24,257 nucleotides of DNA from an uncultured Sutterella sp. (GTDB lineage: Bacteria; Pseudomonadota; Gammaproteobacteria; Burkholderiales; Burkholderiaceae_F). A program made the translations under genes and the position numbers. A model generated the notes under the pieces. The model was not told where the DNA came from and did no database searches. It saw only the letters and a list, made by a program, of their open reading frames with translations. The stretch is from the NCBI GenBank assembly GCA_900754475.1, contig CAAECY010000115.1, forward strand, positions 1 through 24,257, given 5' to 3'. Shown here piece after piece: positions 16,158 through 23,685 of the stretch (positions are counted from its first letter, which is position 1; the number at the start of each line of letters is the position of its first letter).

Positions 16158-17078
16158 TCAGTCGGCGACCCGTCGCGCGAGGAACCGCACCGGGGTCCAG
16201 GTGAGCGTGACGCGCCCGTCCGGGGTTGAGAAACGCTCGCGGTAGGCGGCCTCCCAAGCAGCGAGCCCCGCTCGGGTGCGAAGCGTCGAAGCGGGGAAGG
16301 GTGCGGAGGTGTTGTTCGGCACGGCGGGTTGCGTTTCTCCGCTCTCTTGCGCGGGAAGACCGTTCACGCCCGTCGCGCGCAGCTGTGCGAGTACGGCCCG
16401 CGGTGTCGGGTAGTGTTCGACGATCGTGTCACTCTCAAGCGTCACGAGTTCGTAGTCGGGGCCGAGGATCGACGCCCACGCATTCGGTTCGGGCGCGGGA
16501 AGGCCGCCCCCCGAAAGTTCGCGGATTTCGCGAAGGTTGTCGGGTCCGAAGACGGAAACGAGGACGTACCCGCCCGGACGAACGAGCTCCGCCCAGTCGC
16601 GAAAGAGCGCCGCGGGGTCCGCCACCCACTGCAAAACGGAGGCGGCCGCAATGAGGTCGTAGGGAGCCTTCTCTCGGACTTCCGGGATGCGTGAAAGCGC
16701 TTCGGCGGCGGCCGGAACGAAGGCGAGGTCATGCGGGAGGGCGTCTCCGAACGTCGCCGCAAGCCGCCGACGGGCCTCGTCGAGCATGGCCAAGGAGAGG
16801 TCCGTCACCGTGAGCAGAAGGCGAGCGGATGCGGGCGTATCGGGTGCGGCACTTGCAGCGAGGAACTTTCGAACGAGCGCCGCCGTGAGGTGCCCCGTTC
16901 CGGCACCCGCCTCAAGGATGCGAAGGGATGAGGTGTCCGGGGAGCAAGAAAGCGGCCACAGGTCCGCAAGCCGCCTTGCCGCCTCCGCCTGAAGGCGCGA
17001 GGCGTCGTGGTAGGTGCGCGCCGCGCGCTCGAACGCGCGGGCGTGGCGGGACTCTTCGGCAAGACGCACTTTCGTCAT
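16158..17078 (-). CDS. bioC: Malonyl-ACP O-methyltransferase BioC
   Basis: Cytosolic SAM-dependent methyltransferase that caps the free carboxyl of malonyl-ACP so that fatty-acid synthase can build the pimeloyl chain for biotin. The N-terminal FERAARTYHDASRLQAEAAR (about 16-35) is the BioC hallmark, followed by SAM motif I ILEAGAGTGHLT (54-65). VLQWVADP matches the conserved W-containing motif after strand 4. Length 306 is slightly over the usual 250-290 because of Ala/Pro-rich inserts. It is the last gene of the bio operon, 51 bases after the esterase gene. With a BioG/BioH-type partner upstream, the assignment is strong. Confidence 0.93.
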   Translation of the reverse strand: MTKVRLAEESRHARAFERAARTYHDASRLQAEAARRLADLWPLSCSPDTSSLRILEAGAGTGHLTAALVRKFLAASAAPDTPASARLLLTVTDLSLAMLDEARRRLAATFGDALPHDLAFVPAAAEALSRIPEVREKAPYDLIAAASVLQWVADPAALFRDWAELVRPGGYVLVSVFGPDNLREIRELSGGGLPAPEPNAWASILGPDYELVTLESDTIVEHYPTPRAVLAQLRATGVNGLPAQESGETQPAVPNNTSAPFPASTLRTRAGLAAWEAAYRERFSTPDGRVTLTWTPVRFLARRVAD

Positions 17079-17129
17079 CGGCGGGGCTGTCGGATTGTCA
17101 GATGGATCGGACGGGTCGGACGGAAGAAC

Positions 17130-18155
17130 TCACAGCTTCAAAGGCTCAACACCGCCGAAGGCCGCATCGAAGACGGCCTCGGTGAGCCCCTCAAAGGTTC
17201 CGTGGGGTTCGTCCGTGTGGAGAACGCGGGGCTCGGCGCGGCCCGCCGCAAGGCACGCTTCGCAGAGAGCGTCGGCCGCGCGCTCCTGGGCGGCGACGGG
17301 AACGATCCGATCACGCTTCGGAATGACGACGCGGATTTCACCGGGAAAGCTCGCGGCTTCGCGGGCGAGTTCGGGCAAGGGATCGCGAAGACCCGCAAAG
17401 GCCCGAAGCTCTTCGGCGGCCTTCGGCACGTCGGGAAGCTCGTCCGGCGTGAAGCCCGGGAAGTCGGGATTTGCAACGACGTCGGCCCACGCACCGCGCT
17501 CTTCCGTGACGCGCACGAAGAAAGTGCCGAGGGACTCGGCGGACAGGGTCGCGAGCGTGAGCTTCGCGACGGCTTCGGGAATCCCCGTGCGCCCGACGGG
17601 GGTCAGGGACCCCGCCGCAAAGACGAGCCGCTCGAAGGCGTCGGCATTCGCGGAACCGTCACCGAACACCCGTTCGCGGGCCCGCCAGAGGTCGAGCACG
17701 AACCGTACGCCGAAGGACCACCCGGCAAGTGTCCAACGGGCCTCGGGCACGTCGCGCCGCAGCTCTTCGACGACGGGCGGAAGGCTCTCGAACAAGGGCC
17801 AGTCCGGGCGGAAAAGGGAATTCGTTCTACCTGCCTCCGACTGCGCTTCGGGGCGGGCGGCCGCCAGAAACGCGTCGGCCGAAAGCCCCGCAAGCGGGTT
17901 CGAAAGGACGACGAGCGCCGCGGGGTAATTCAAGACTTCGAGGCTTTTGACCCACGGGGCGAAAAGCCGCTCGTCGGTTGCCCAACCCGTCGCGAAGAGA
18001 AGCACGCGAGGGGCTTCACCCATTTCGATCGGGAGGGGTTTTCCGGTCTTTCGATTTGCCCAAGCGGCATTTTCAAAGACCGCAATCCCGGAGGGGAAGT
18101 TTCGCTCTCCGGACATTTCGACAGGATGGGTGTTCTCGGCGGTTTCGGTCGTCAT
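17130..18155 (-). CDS. BioG/BioH-type pimeloyl-ACP methyl ester esterase (alpha/beta hydrolase)
   Basis: Predicted cytosolic esterase that removes the methyl cap from pimeloyl-ACP methyl ester after two elongation cycles, releasing pimeloyl-ACP for BioF. The 341-residue protein has an alpha/beta-hydrolase layout. VLLFATGWATDERLF (about 51-65) is at the oxyanion-hole strand, Ser147 in GWSFGV is the nucleophile elbow, the Asp is in PKRDRIVPV, and His318 is in EPHGTFEG. The FATGWATDE segment looks like the FAGWG of BioG more than BioH, but the product is much longer than either. An N-terminal extension of about 45 residues precedes the fold. It lies between bioF (27 bases) and bioC (51 bases), which is the best evidence for its role. 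Sequence alone would not separate BioG from BioH or BioV types. Confidence 0.82.
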   Translation of the reverse strand: MTTETAENTHPVEMSGERNFPSGIAVFENAAWANRKTGKPLPIEMGEAPRVLLFATGWATDERLFAPWVKSLEVLNYPAALVVLSNPLAGLSADAFLAAARPEAQSEAGRTNSLFRPDWPLFESLPPVVEELRRDVPEARWTLAGWSFGVRFVLDLWRARERVFGDGSANADAFERLVFAAGSLTPVGRTGIPEAVAKLTLATLSAESLGTFFVRVTEERGAWADVVANPDFPGFTPDELPDVPKAAEELRAFAGLRDPLPELAREAASFPGEIRVVIPKRDRIVPVAAQERAADALCEACLAAGRAEPRVLHTDEPHGTFEGLTEAVFDAAFGGVEPLKL

Positions 18156-18182
18156 GGTTGTTCTTCCGTGGGGTTAGTCGCT

Positions 18183-19493
18183 TCAGTTGTCTTCGCGTGC
18201 TTCGCTCTCGTTGAGCGTACCGAGCACCTCGCTAAGCACGTCGGTAAGGCGCATCGCTTCTTCGTCCGTGAGCGATGCGTTGAGCGACACGCGAAGCCCC
18301 GGGATGCGGACCGTGGGCGGACGCACGAGCCCCACCTCAAAGCCCGCGTCCCGCAAAGCCCGAGCGGCGGCCGTCGCCCGCTCGACCGTCCCGAGAGGGA
18401 TGGGAATGATGTGGGTGACGGGGCCCGTGAGGCCCAACACCTTCCGAACACGAGCGGAGAGGGCGTGCAAGCGCTCGCGCTTCGGCGCGTACGTTTCGAG
18501 GTTGCGAACGACGTCGAGCGTTCGTGCAACGAGCAAAGGCGGCAGGGCCGTCGAATAGATGGACGGTCGGTGGGTGCTCGCAAACCAGGCGCGGAGTTCC
18601 GCCGTCGTAGCCACGAACGCGCCTGCCGTACCCGTCGCCTTCCCGAAGGTGCCGATCACGACGTCGATCGCATCGAGGACGCCTTCGGCTTCGGCAAGCC
18701 CCAGGCCCGTCCGTCCGTAGGCCGCAAAGGCGTGCGCCTCGTCGACGACGAGGATCGTTTTGGGGTGCCGTTCGCGAAGCTCCGCGAGTTCCCGCAACGG
18801 CGCCGTGTCGCCTCCCATGGAGAAAAGCGACTCCGTCACGATCACGACCGCATCGTGCGTTTCGGAAAACTTTTCGACGAAGTGTTCGAGGTGCGTGACG
18901 TCGTTGTGGGCGAACCGCTGCACGGTGGCGCCTTGGGCGCGTGCCAAAGTCATCCCGTCGATGAAGCTCGCGTGAATCTCGCGGTCCAAAAGAATCGCCG
19001 TCTTGTGCGGGGCCGCTCGGGTGAGGGCCGCAAGGAGCCCGGAATTCGCGTGCCAGCCCGACTGAAAGAGAAGCACCCCGTCGGGTCGCCCGTAGCGACG
19101 CGCGAGTTCCGCTTCAAGCGCATCGTGCGCGGCGGAACTCCCCGACAAAACGCGCGAGGCGCTCGCGGAAAACCGGAAGAGGGTGTCGGGCACCGTTTCG
19201 AGAAACGCTTGGGCGCCCTCAAGGTCCGCGCCGATCCCGAGCGCGTCGTTGCCGATCAGATTGACGAGCGGACCGAGCGGACCGTTCTTCGAGTCGTTCT
19301 CCGACCGAGAATCCGCCGCCCGGGTCGAGCGCCGCAGTCCCCGCGCGTGGAGGTCCGAGAGCCCGTGCGCGATCGATTGGGAAAAAGCGCCCGCGAGCAG
19401 GCGAAAGCGGGAACCGTGCGCGGCACGCTCCGGAGCTGCTTCGCAGGGGAAAGACGTCGCGGGGTTGTCGGCGGAATCGGAGAGGGTGGACAT
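18183..19493 (-). CDS. bioF: 8-amino-7-oxononanoate synthase BioF
   Basis: PLP-dependent alpha-oxoamine synthase that condenses pimeloyl-ACP with L-alanine to 8-amino-7-oxononanoate. Motifs are NLIGNDALGIGADLE (about 78-92, equivalent to the NYLG...L entry of the family), FQSGWHANSG (143-152), VVDEAHAFAAYGRTG (249-263) and GTFGKATGTAGAF with Schiff-base Lys285. At 436 residues it is about 50 longer than typical BioF. The excess is an N-terminal segment with a polar insert (about 60-72). The ATG at 19493 lies 82 bases after the bioA stop; that gap contains a 10-bp repeat array. It is co-directional with bioA, the esterase and bioC. Confidence 0.94.
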   Translation of the reverse strand: MSTLSDSADNPATSFPCEAAPERAAHGSRFRLLAGAFSQSIAHGLSDLHARGLRRSTRAADSRSENDSKNGPLGPLVNLIGNDALGIGADLEGAQAFLETVPDTLFRFSASASRVLSGSSAAHDALEAELARRYGRPDGVLLFQSGWHANSGLLAALTRAAPHKTAILLDREIHASFIDGMTLARAQGATVQRFAHNDVTHLEHFVEKFSETHDAVVIVTESLFSMGGDTAPLRELAELRERHPKTILVVDEAHAFAAYGRTGLGLAEAEGVLDAIDVVIGTFGKATGTAGAFVATTAELRAWFASTHRPSIYSTALPPLLVARTLDVVRNLETYAPKRERLHALSARVRKVLGLTGPVTHIIPIPLGTVERATAAARALRDAGFEVGLVRPPTVRIPGLRVSLNASLTDEEAMRLTDVLSEVLGTLNESEAREDN

Positions 19494-19523
19494 GAGAGCG
19501 GCTCCTTAAAAGGAAAATGTCGG

Positions 19524-19553
19524 GAATTCGGGCGAATGCGGTCGAATGTGGCC
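19524..19553. repeat. 10-bp tandem array, three units, between bioA and bioF
   Basis: GAATTCGGGC (19524-19533), GAATGCGGTC (19534-19543) and GAATGTGGCC (19544-19553) form a head-to-tail array inside the operon. It is 31 bases upstream of the bioF start, where it would be in the mRNA leader of bioF. Confidence 0.6.
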
Positions 19554-19575
19554 GGAGAGGGCGAACGGGTGCTCC

Positions 19576-21018
19576 TCACACGAAGTGACGCTCGTCGCGT
19601 TCGGCGGCGTCGCTCTCACACAGCAGCTTCGGAATCACCGTGACCATCGCATCCGTCAAGCGTTTCACGTCCTCGGTCGTCGAGACGAGCGGCGGCATCG
19701 CGTAGATCCACCGCCCGAAGGGGCGCAGCCACACGCCCGCTTCGACGAATCGCGGCGTCGCGCGCCGTACGTCGACGGGCTTTGCGGTTTCGATGACGCC
19801 GACCGCCCCGAGAACGCGCACGTCGAGAACGCCCGGTGTGTTCGCAAGCGGCGCAAGCCCCGTGCGGAGCTCCCCTTCGATGCGACGCGCGAGCGTCGGG
19901 GCGTCCACGTCGCGCGCAAGCGCCAGGGCTTCCGCCGCGACGGCGCAGGCGAGGGGATTTGCCATGAACGTGGGCCCGTGCATGAAGGCGCCGGGCGACC
20001 CCGACGAAATCACGTCGGAAACGTTTTTCGAAGTGACAACGGCGGAAAGCGTCATGAGGCCACCCGTCAAGGCTTTGCCGAGCGTCACGATGTCGGGGCG
20101 CACCCCCGCGTGATTCATCGCGAACCATTCGCCCGTACGCCCGAAGCCCGTGGCGATTTCGTCGAAGATGACGAGAACGCCGTGGCGGCGACAGAGTTCG
20201 ATCGCGCCCTTCAAAAAGTCCGGATGGTAAAAGCGCATGCCGCCCGCCCCCTGGAGGACGGGTTCGAGAATGAGGGCGGCGATTTCGTCGGAATGCTCTT
20301 CAAGAAGAGCGGCCAAGGGTTCGAGGTCCGAGGCGTCGAATTCCGTTCCCGTTTCCGTTTCCATAAGAGAGCTTCCCGGGAAGCGGTTCTTCGGGTGCGG
20401 GATGAAAAAGCGCACGGGAAGCGACGAGCCGAAGAGCCCGTGCATCCCTTCCTCGGGGTCGCACACCGACATGGCGTTCCAGGTGTCGCCGTGGTAGCCC
20501 GAGCGGATCGTGACGAAGTTCGACTTCGTGCGTGTCCCGAGCGCCGCCTGGTATTGGATGGCCATCTTCATGGCAACCTCAACCGCGACCGACCCCGAGT
20601 CCGCATAGAAAATCGAGTGAAAGCCCGCGGGGAGCATCTCGAGAATCGATTTCCCGAGCCGCACGGCGGGCTCGTGTGTGAGGCCGCCGAACATCACGTG
20701 AGGCATCGTGCGGGCTTGACGTTCGAGCGCCGCCACGAGCCGCGGATGCCGGTGACCGTAGGCCGCGCACCACCAGGAGGAGATGCCGTCGAGGAGCCGC
20801 CTTCCGTCCGTCAAAACGATTTCGGTGCCGCAGGTTTCCGCAGCTTCGAATACGGGTACCGGGTCAAGCGTCGACGCGTACGGGTGCCAGAGGTGCTCGC
20901 GGTCGAACCGAAGACGTTCGGCCGCGCGGTCTTCGTTGGTTTCGGGAGACGGAGCGGATCGAAGAGACGCGTCGGCAGGGCTCATGGTGAGAAATTCCGA
21001 GTGAAGGAAGTGAGCCAT
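19576..21018 (-). CDS. bioA: Adenosylmethionine-8-amino-7-oxononanoate aminotransferase BioA
   Basis: Class-III PLP aminotransferase that uses S-adenosylmethionine as amino donor to make 7,8-diaminopelargonate. Conserved pieces are HLWHPYAS (about 42-49), DGISSWWCAAYGHRHP (77-92) with the BioA-type paired Trp, and SGSVAVEVAMKMA (141-153). IFDEIATGFGRTG (284-296) and TLGKALTGG with Schiff-base Lys315 follow. Length 480 is somewhat over the usual 425-450. The start is uncertain: ATG at 21018 or at 20985 (eleven codons in), neither with a good Shine-Dalgarno, and the conserved fold only begins near residue 37. First gene of the bio operon, divergent from sstT across 361 bases. Confidence 0.95.
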   Translation of the reverse strand: MAHFLHSEFLTMSPADASLRSAPSPETNEDRAAERLRFDREHLWHPYASTLDPVPVFEAAETCGTEIVLTDGRRLLDGISSWWCAAYGHRHPRLVAALERQARTMPHVMFGGLTHEPAVRLGKSILEMLPAGFHSIFYADSGSVAVEVAMKMAIQYQAALGTRTKSNFVTIRSGYHGDTWNAMSVCDPEEGMHGLFGSSLPVRFFIPHPKNRFPGSSLMETETGTEFDASDLEPLAALLEEHSDEIAALILEPVLQGAGGMRFYHPDFLKGAIELCRRHGVLVIFDEIATGFGRTGEWFAMNHAGVRPDIVTLGKALTGGLMTLSAVVTSKNVSDVISSGSPGAFMHGPTFMANPLACAVAAEALALARDVDAPTLARRIEGELRTGLAPLANTPGVLDVRVLGAVGVIETAKPVDVRRATPRFVEAGVWLRPFGRWIYAMPPLVSTTEDVKRLTDAMVTVIPKLLCESDAAERDERHFV

Positions 21019-21379
21019 TCTACCCGCAGTTCGGAAGCGCCGAACACGCGTCGTCCGTGAGGACGAGGCGGTACCGACCGCAGCATGTACGGCGTCGACG
21101 GTCGGTCTATGGCGGTCTCGTGCGAGAGAAATAGGTAATAACCCTTAAATGAAGAGTCTGAATTCCCGTGCGCCGTATCGAATCACGTCCAATAGGGCTT
21201 TTCTTGTAGTCAAAATTTTGCGTAAACGTCACGGATTCGCCACACTTGCAGGGCCGACCCGCGCGACCCTTCGGGCGGGACGGCTCCCCCGAACACGGGC
21301 GGCTCGTTTTCGGTCCCGACGCAACGGGTCCCGATGCGCCGCCGGTGCCTCCAACTTCGGTCCCAAAGAAGTCTAAAAA
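21019..21379. other. Divergent promoter region of the bio operon and sstT
   Basis: No gene. The stretch 21131-21225 is a pronounced AT-rich island and must hold both divergent promoters. It contains a perfect 10-bp palindrome CAAAATTTTG (21211-21220) and TTGACT on the minus strand (21213-21208). No -10 lies at 16-18 bases from it. I compared the palindrome region with the BirA operator (TTGTAAACC paired with GGTTTACAA); only single half-site fragments match, so I do not call one. Confidence 0.5.
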
Positions 21380-22636
21380 ATGAAAGACACACTTCGTCCG
21401 CTATTTCGCACGGTGACACCTTTCCTCCAGGCGTCGCTCGTGAAGCAGATTCTCGTCGCTCTCGTTCTCGGGATGCTCTTTGCGTGGGCATTCCCGGAGG
21501 GCGCGCGCAACGTCGCGCTCCTCGGGACGATCTTCACGACCGCCCTGAAGGGCGTCGCTCCCGTCCTCGTTTTCGTGCTCGTCATGTCGTCGATCGCGAA
21601 CAACCGTGTTGACGAAGGGAGCGGCTCCGTTCACGTGAAGCCGATTCTCGTCCTTTACCTCGTCTCCACGTTCTCCTCGGCCCTTGTGGCCGTGGCGGCG
21701 AGCTTTCTCTGGCCGACGGAAATCACGCTCGCGACCGCGCAGGAGGGGCTGACCGCCCCGGGCGGGATCTCGGAAGTGCTCACGGGCCTCATTCTCAACG
21801 TCGTCGACAATCCCTTCCGCGCGATGTACAACGCCAACTACATCGGCATTCTCGCCTGGGCGATCGCCATGGGGATCATCCTGCGCCGTGCGCGCGAAGG
21901 CACGCGTGAAATGCTCGCCGACGCGGCGGGCGCCGTGGAAATGCTCGTGCGTCTCGTGATTCGTTTCGCGCCCGTCGGTATTTTCGGGCTCGTTTCGAGC
22001 ACCTTCGCTCAGGAAGGTTTCGGCGTTCTGGCCGAGTACGCGCAGCTCCTCACGGTGCTTCTCGGCACCATGGCGTTTGTCGCACTCGTTCTGAACCCCT
22101 TCCTCGTCTGGCTTTGCACGAAGAAGAATCCGTACCCCGTCACGCTCATGTGCCTGCGCGAATCGGGCGTGAACGCCTTCTTCACGCGTTCCTCGGCCGC
22201 GAACATTCCCATCAATATGGAAATCTGCCGCCGCATGAATCTCCCCGAAGCGACCTATTCGGTGTCGATTCCCGTGGGCGCCACGATCAACATGGCGGGC
22301 GCCGCCGTGACGATCACGGTGATCACGCTCTCGGCCGCGTATTCGCTCGGGATTGAGGTGGGGTTCGGCACCGCCATCTTCCTTTCGATCGTCGCCTCGA
22401 TGTGCGCGGCGGGGACCTCGGGCGTGCCGGGCGGCTCCCTCATGCTCATCCCCTTGGCGTGCGGTCTCTTCGGGATCGATCAGGACACCGCCATGCAGGT
22501 GGTGGCCGTGGGCTTCATCATCAGCGTCCTTCAGGATTCGTGCGAAACGGGCCTCAACAGCTCCTCGGACGCGCTCTTTACGATCGCCGCATGCGAACGC
22601 GCGAAGCGCCTCGAAGCCGAAAAGGCGGGGGCGTAA
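21380..22636 (+). CDS. sstT: Serine/threonine:sodium symporter SstT
   Basis: Inner-membrane dicarboxylate/amino-acid:cation symporter (DAACS) family member, 418 residues, importing serine and threonine with Na+. The SstT-specific core is intact: FFTRSSAANIPINMEICRRM (about 273-292, serine-rich re-entrant hairpin), SIPVGATINMAGAAVTITV (299-317, Asn-Met transport motif) and AGTSGVPGGSLMLIP (second hairpin, about 348-362). The Asn-Ser region LNSSSDALFT lies near the end. Eight helices and two hairpins are expected. The ATG at 21380 has only a weak AAAGAAG upstream. A weak GC hairpin follows at 22704. Together with the threonine-aldolase-type enzyme it fits use of hydroxy amino acids, but the two genes are 12 kb apart. 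Confidence 0.95.
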   Translation: MKDTLRPLFRTVTPFLQASLVKQILVALVLGMLFAWAFPEGARNVALLGTIFTTALKGVAPVLVFVLVMSSIANNRVDEGSGSVHVKPILVLYLVSTFSSALVAVAASFLWPTEITLATAQEGLTAPGGISEVLTGLILNVVDNPFRAMYNANYIGILAWAIAMGIILRRAREGTREMLADAAGAVEMLVRLVIRFAPVGIFGLVSSTFAQEGFGVLAEYAQLLTVLLGTMAFVALVLNPFLVWLCTKKNPYPVTLMCLRESGVNAFFTRSSAANIPINMEICRRMNLPEATYSVSIPVGATINMAGAAVTITVITLSAAYSLGIEVGFGTAIFLSIVASMCAAGTSGVPGGSLMLIPLACGLFGIDQDTAMQVVAVGFIISVLQDSCETGLNSSSDALFTIAACERAKRLEAEKAGA

Positions 22637-22703
22637 TTCTCGCATGGAGGTTTGCAACCCGATGAAATTCTTCGGAATTTCGGAGGGCTGAAACCGAACC
22701 CCG

Positions 22704-22745
22704 ACGGGCCGACCGGACGCCTCCCGATCGGCCCGTTGCATTTCG
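22704..22745 (+). terminator. Weak terminator candidate after sstT
   Basis: ACGGGCCGA (22704-22712) pairs with TCGGCCCGT (22728-22736), but the following sequence has only short interrupted T runs. Confidence 0.4.
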
Positions 22746-22845
22746 TTGCATTCGTCGGGGGCAACCTTTCCGCTCTTAAGGTTCGGTTAGGATTCGATCG
22801 ATAGACTGCGAAGCATGGAAAGGGAAAACGCGTTCGACGCCGAGC

Positions 22846-22903
22846 TGCTTGGTCGCTCTTGGCAACGAACACGATCGGTTTCCTGAGCTTGCTTGGTCGC
22901 TCT
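22846..22903. repeat. 14-bp direct repeat, two copies 44 bases apart
   Basis: TGCTTGGTCGCTCT occurs at 22846-22859 and 22890-22903, each preceded by GAGC. It is intergenic and identical in both copies. Confidence 0.8.
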
Positions 22904-22975
22904 CAGAAATCCTCGGTTTTTTCTCAAACTATTCGGGTCTCGGGTGCTGAGAACCGCCTGATCGCCCAATTCCAA

Positions 22976-23001
22976 GGCCCCGCGAAAGCGGGGCCGTTTT
23001 T
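22976..23001 (+). terminator. Strong intrinsic terminator upstream of the NlpE-like gene
   Basis: Perfect 8-bp stem GGCCCCGC (22976-22983) / GCGGGGCC (22988-22995) with a GAAA tetraloop, followed by G and five T. It ends 39 bases before the ATG at 23041, so it may end a small RNA or attenuate the downstream gene. Confidence 0.88.
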
Positions 23002-23040
23002 ATTTCGAGTAACGAAATTTTCGAACGAAGGATCATTCCC

Positions 23041-23577
23041 ATGTCTTCGACTCTTGCTACGACGATGCGCCCGATTCTGGGCACGTTCTCTCTGGCTCTT
23101 CTTCTCGGCGTCGGCACCGTGCAGGCCGCCGAGACGACCGAACCCGTCATGACCAAGCCCGCCGCCACGGCGGCGGACCTCCAACAGGAAGAGGAAAGCT
23201 CCAGCGCCCTGAAGGGGCTCGAAACCGCCAAGGCCGAGTCCGAAAAGGAATGGGACGCCTACCGCGCGAAGGCGGTCGAGTCGCCCGTGATCGGCCAGTA
23301 CGTGGGCACGGTGATTTCCGAAAAGGGCGAAGCGTCCGAAGCCGAAATGACGCTCGACCACTACAAGTGCTTCGTGCTGCGCGTCAAAAAGGACACGACC
23401 CGCATGGAGCTCGGCCGCTATGAAGTGGTGGGCGACACGGTCGTTCTGAAGACGAACGAAGGGAAGGCCTACCGCTGGTTCTCGACGAAGACGCCGGACC
23501 GCCTGGAACTTCTCGGCGACGAAGGGAAGCCCCTCGAAAAGAAGCCCGAAGGCTGCTGCACCCTCATCAAGAGCTGA
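23041..23577 (+). CDS. Secreted NlpE-like (copper-resistance/envelope) protein, function unproven
   Basis: 178-residue exported protein with a Sec signal peptide (hydrophobic core about 11-27, cleavage near VQAA|ET at 30-31). A charged, probably coiled segment follows (about 45-75). A small beta-rich domain comes next, GQYVGTVISEKGEASEAEMTL through ELGRYEVVGDTVVLK to RLELLGDEGKPLE. That order (GxYxGT, a Gly-Arg-Tyr-Glu turn, and a final L-x-LLD/G-x-EGK) resembles the N-terminal NlpE domain, a lipocalin-like barrel linked to Cpx signalling and copper stress. NlpE's lipobox cysteine is absent, so it should be periplasmic, not a lipoprotein; two cysteines near the C-terminus (CCTL) could bind metal or form a disulfide. 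AAGGA lies about ten bases before the ATG. A strong terminator follows at 23659. The NlpE call is tentative. Confidence 0.8.
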   Translation: MSSTLATTMRPILGTFSLALLLGVGTVQAAETTEPVMTKPAATAADLQQEEESSSALKGLETAKAESEKEWDAYRAKAVESPVIGQYVGTVISEKGEASEAEMTLDHYKCFVLRVKKDTTRMELGRYEVVGDTVVLKTNEGKAYRWFSTKTPDRLELLGDEGKPLEKKPEGCCTLIKS

Positions 23578-23645
23578 TCGAAGGGGGCGATCGGTTCGGT
23601 GCTTTCCGGCTGCCGTCGGGAAGGCCGAACGAAGACTTCGACGCG

Positions 23646-23685
23646 AAAGGTCGCAGAAGGTCGCCGAAGGACGCTGAAGGTCGTC
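23646..23685. repeat. 10-bp tandem array, four units, overlapping a terminator
   Basis: AAAGGTCGCA (23646-23655), GAAGGTCGCC (23656-23665), GAAGGACGCT (23666-23675) and GAAGGTCGTC (23676-23685) run head to tail after the NlpE-like gene. Confidence 0.7.

Larger units (their letters stand above)
22750..23001 (+). ncRNA. Candidate small RNA or leader upstream of the NlpE-like gene
   Basis: About 240 bases of structured, non-coding sequence end in a textbook terminator. Visible elements are the AACCTT/AAGGTT hairpin (22763-22783) and the 14-bp repeat TGCTTGGTCGCTCT in two copies 44 bases apart. The second copy sits in the loop of an imperfect stem (about 22878-22914). The 5' end is a guess, as no clear promoter is seen. 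It does not match 6S, tmRNA or RNase P RNA as I know them. Confidence 0.25.
22637..23040. other. Gap between sstT and the NlpE-like gene; possible small RNA
   Basis: No protein gene. It contains a 7-bp hairpin with a TTCG tetraloop (22664-22681), a weak terminator-like stem (22704-22736) and an AACCTT/AAGGTT hairpin (22763-22783). A 14-bp direct repeat follows (22846-22859, 22890-22903), and the gap ends in a strong intrinsic terminator (22976-23001). That terminator lies before the next start codon and well after the sstT stop, so a short non-coding transcript is plausible. Confidence 0.45.

Noticed and set aside
17007..19643. Very long open frame opposite the bio operon on the plus strand
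   Set aside because: Arg/Gly-rich antisense shadow of bioC, the esterase and bioF caused by high GC; no protein family features.
21204..21227. Possible BirA operator upstream of bioA
   Set aside because: TTGTAG and GTAAAC fragments occur but not in the inverted arrangement or spacing of the known operator.
22644..22691. Tiny ORF after sstT (MEVCNPMKFFGISEG)
   Set aside because: Fifteen codons with no support; the segment is better explained as a stable hairpin.
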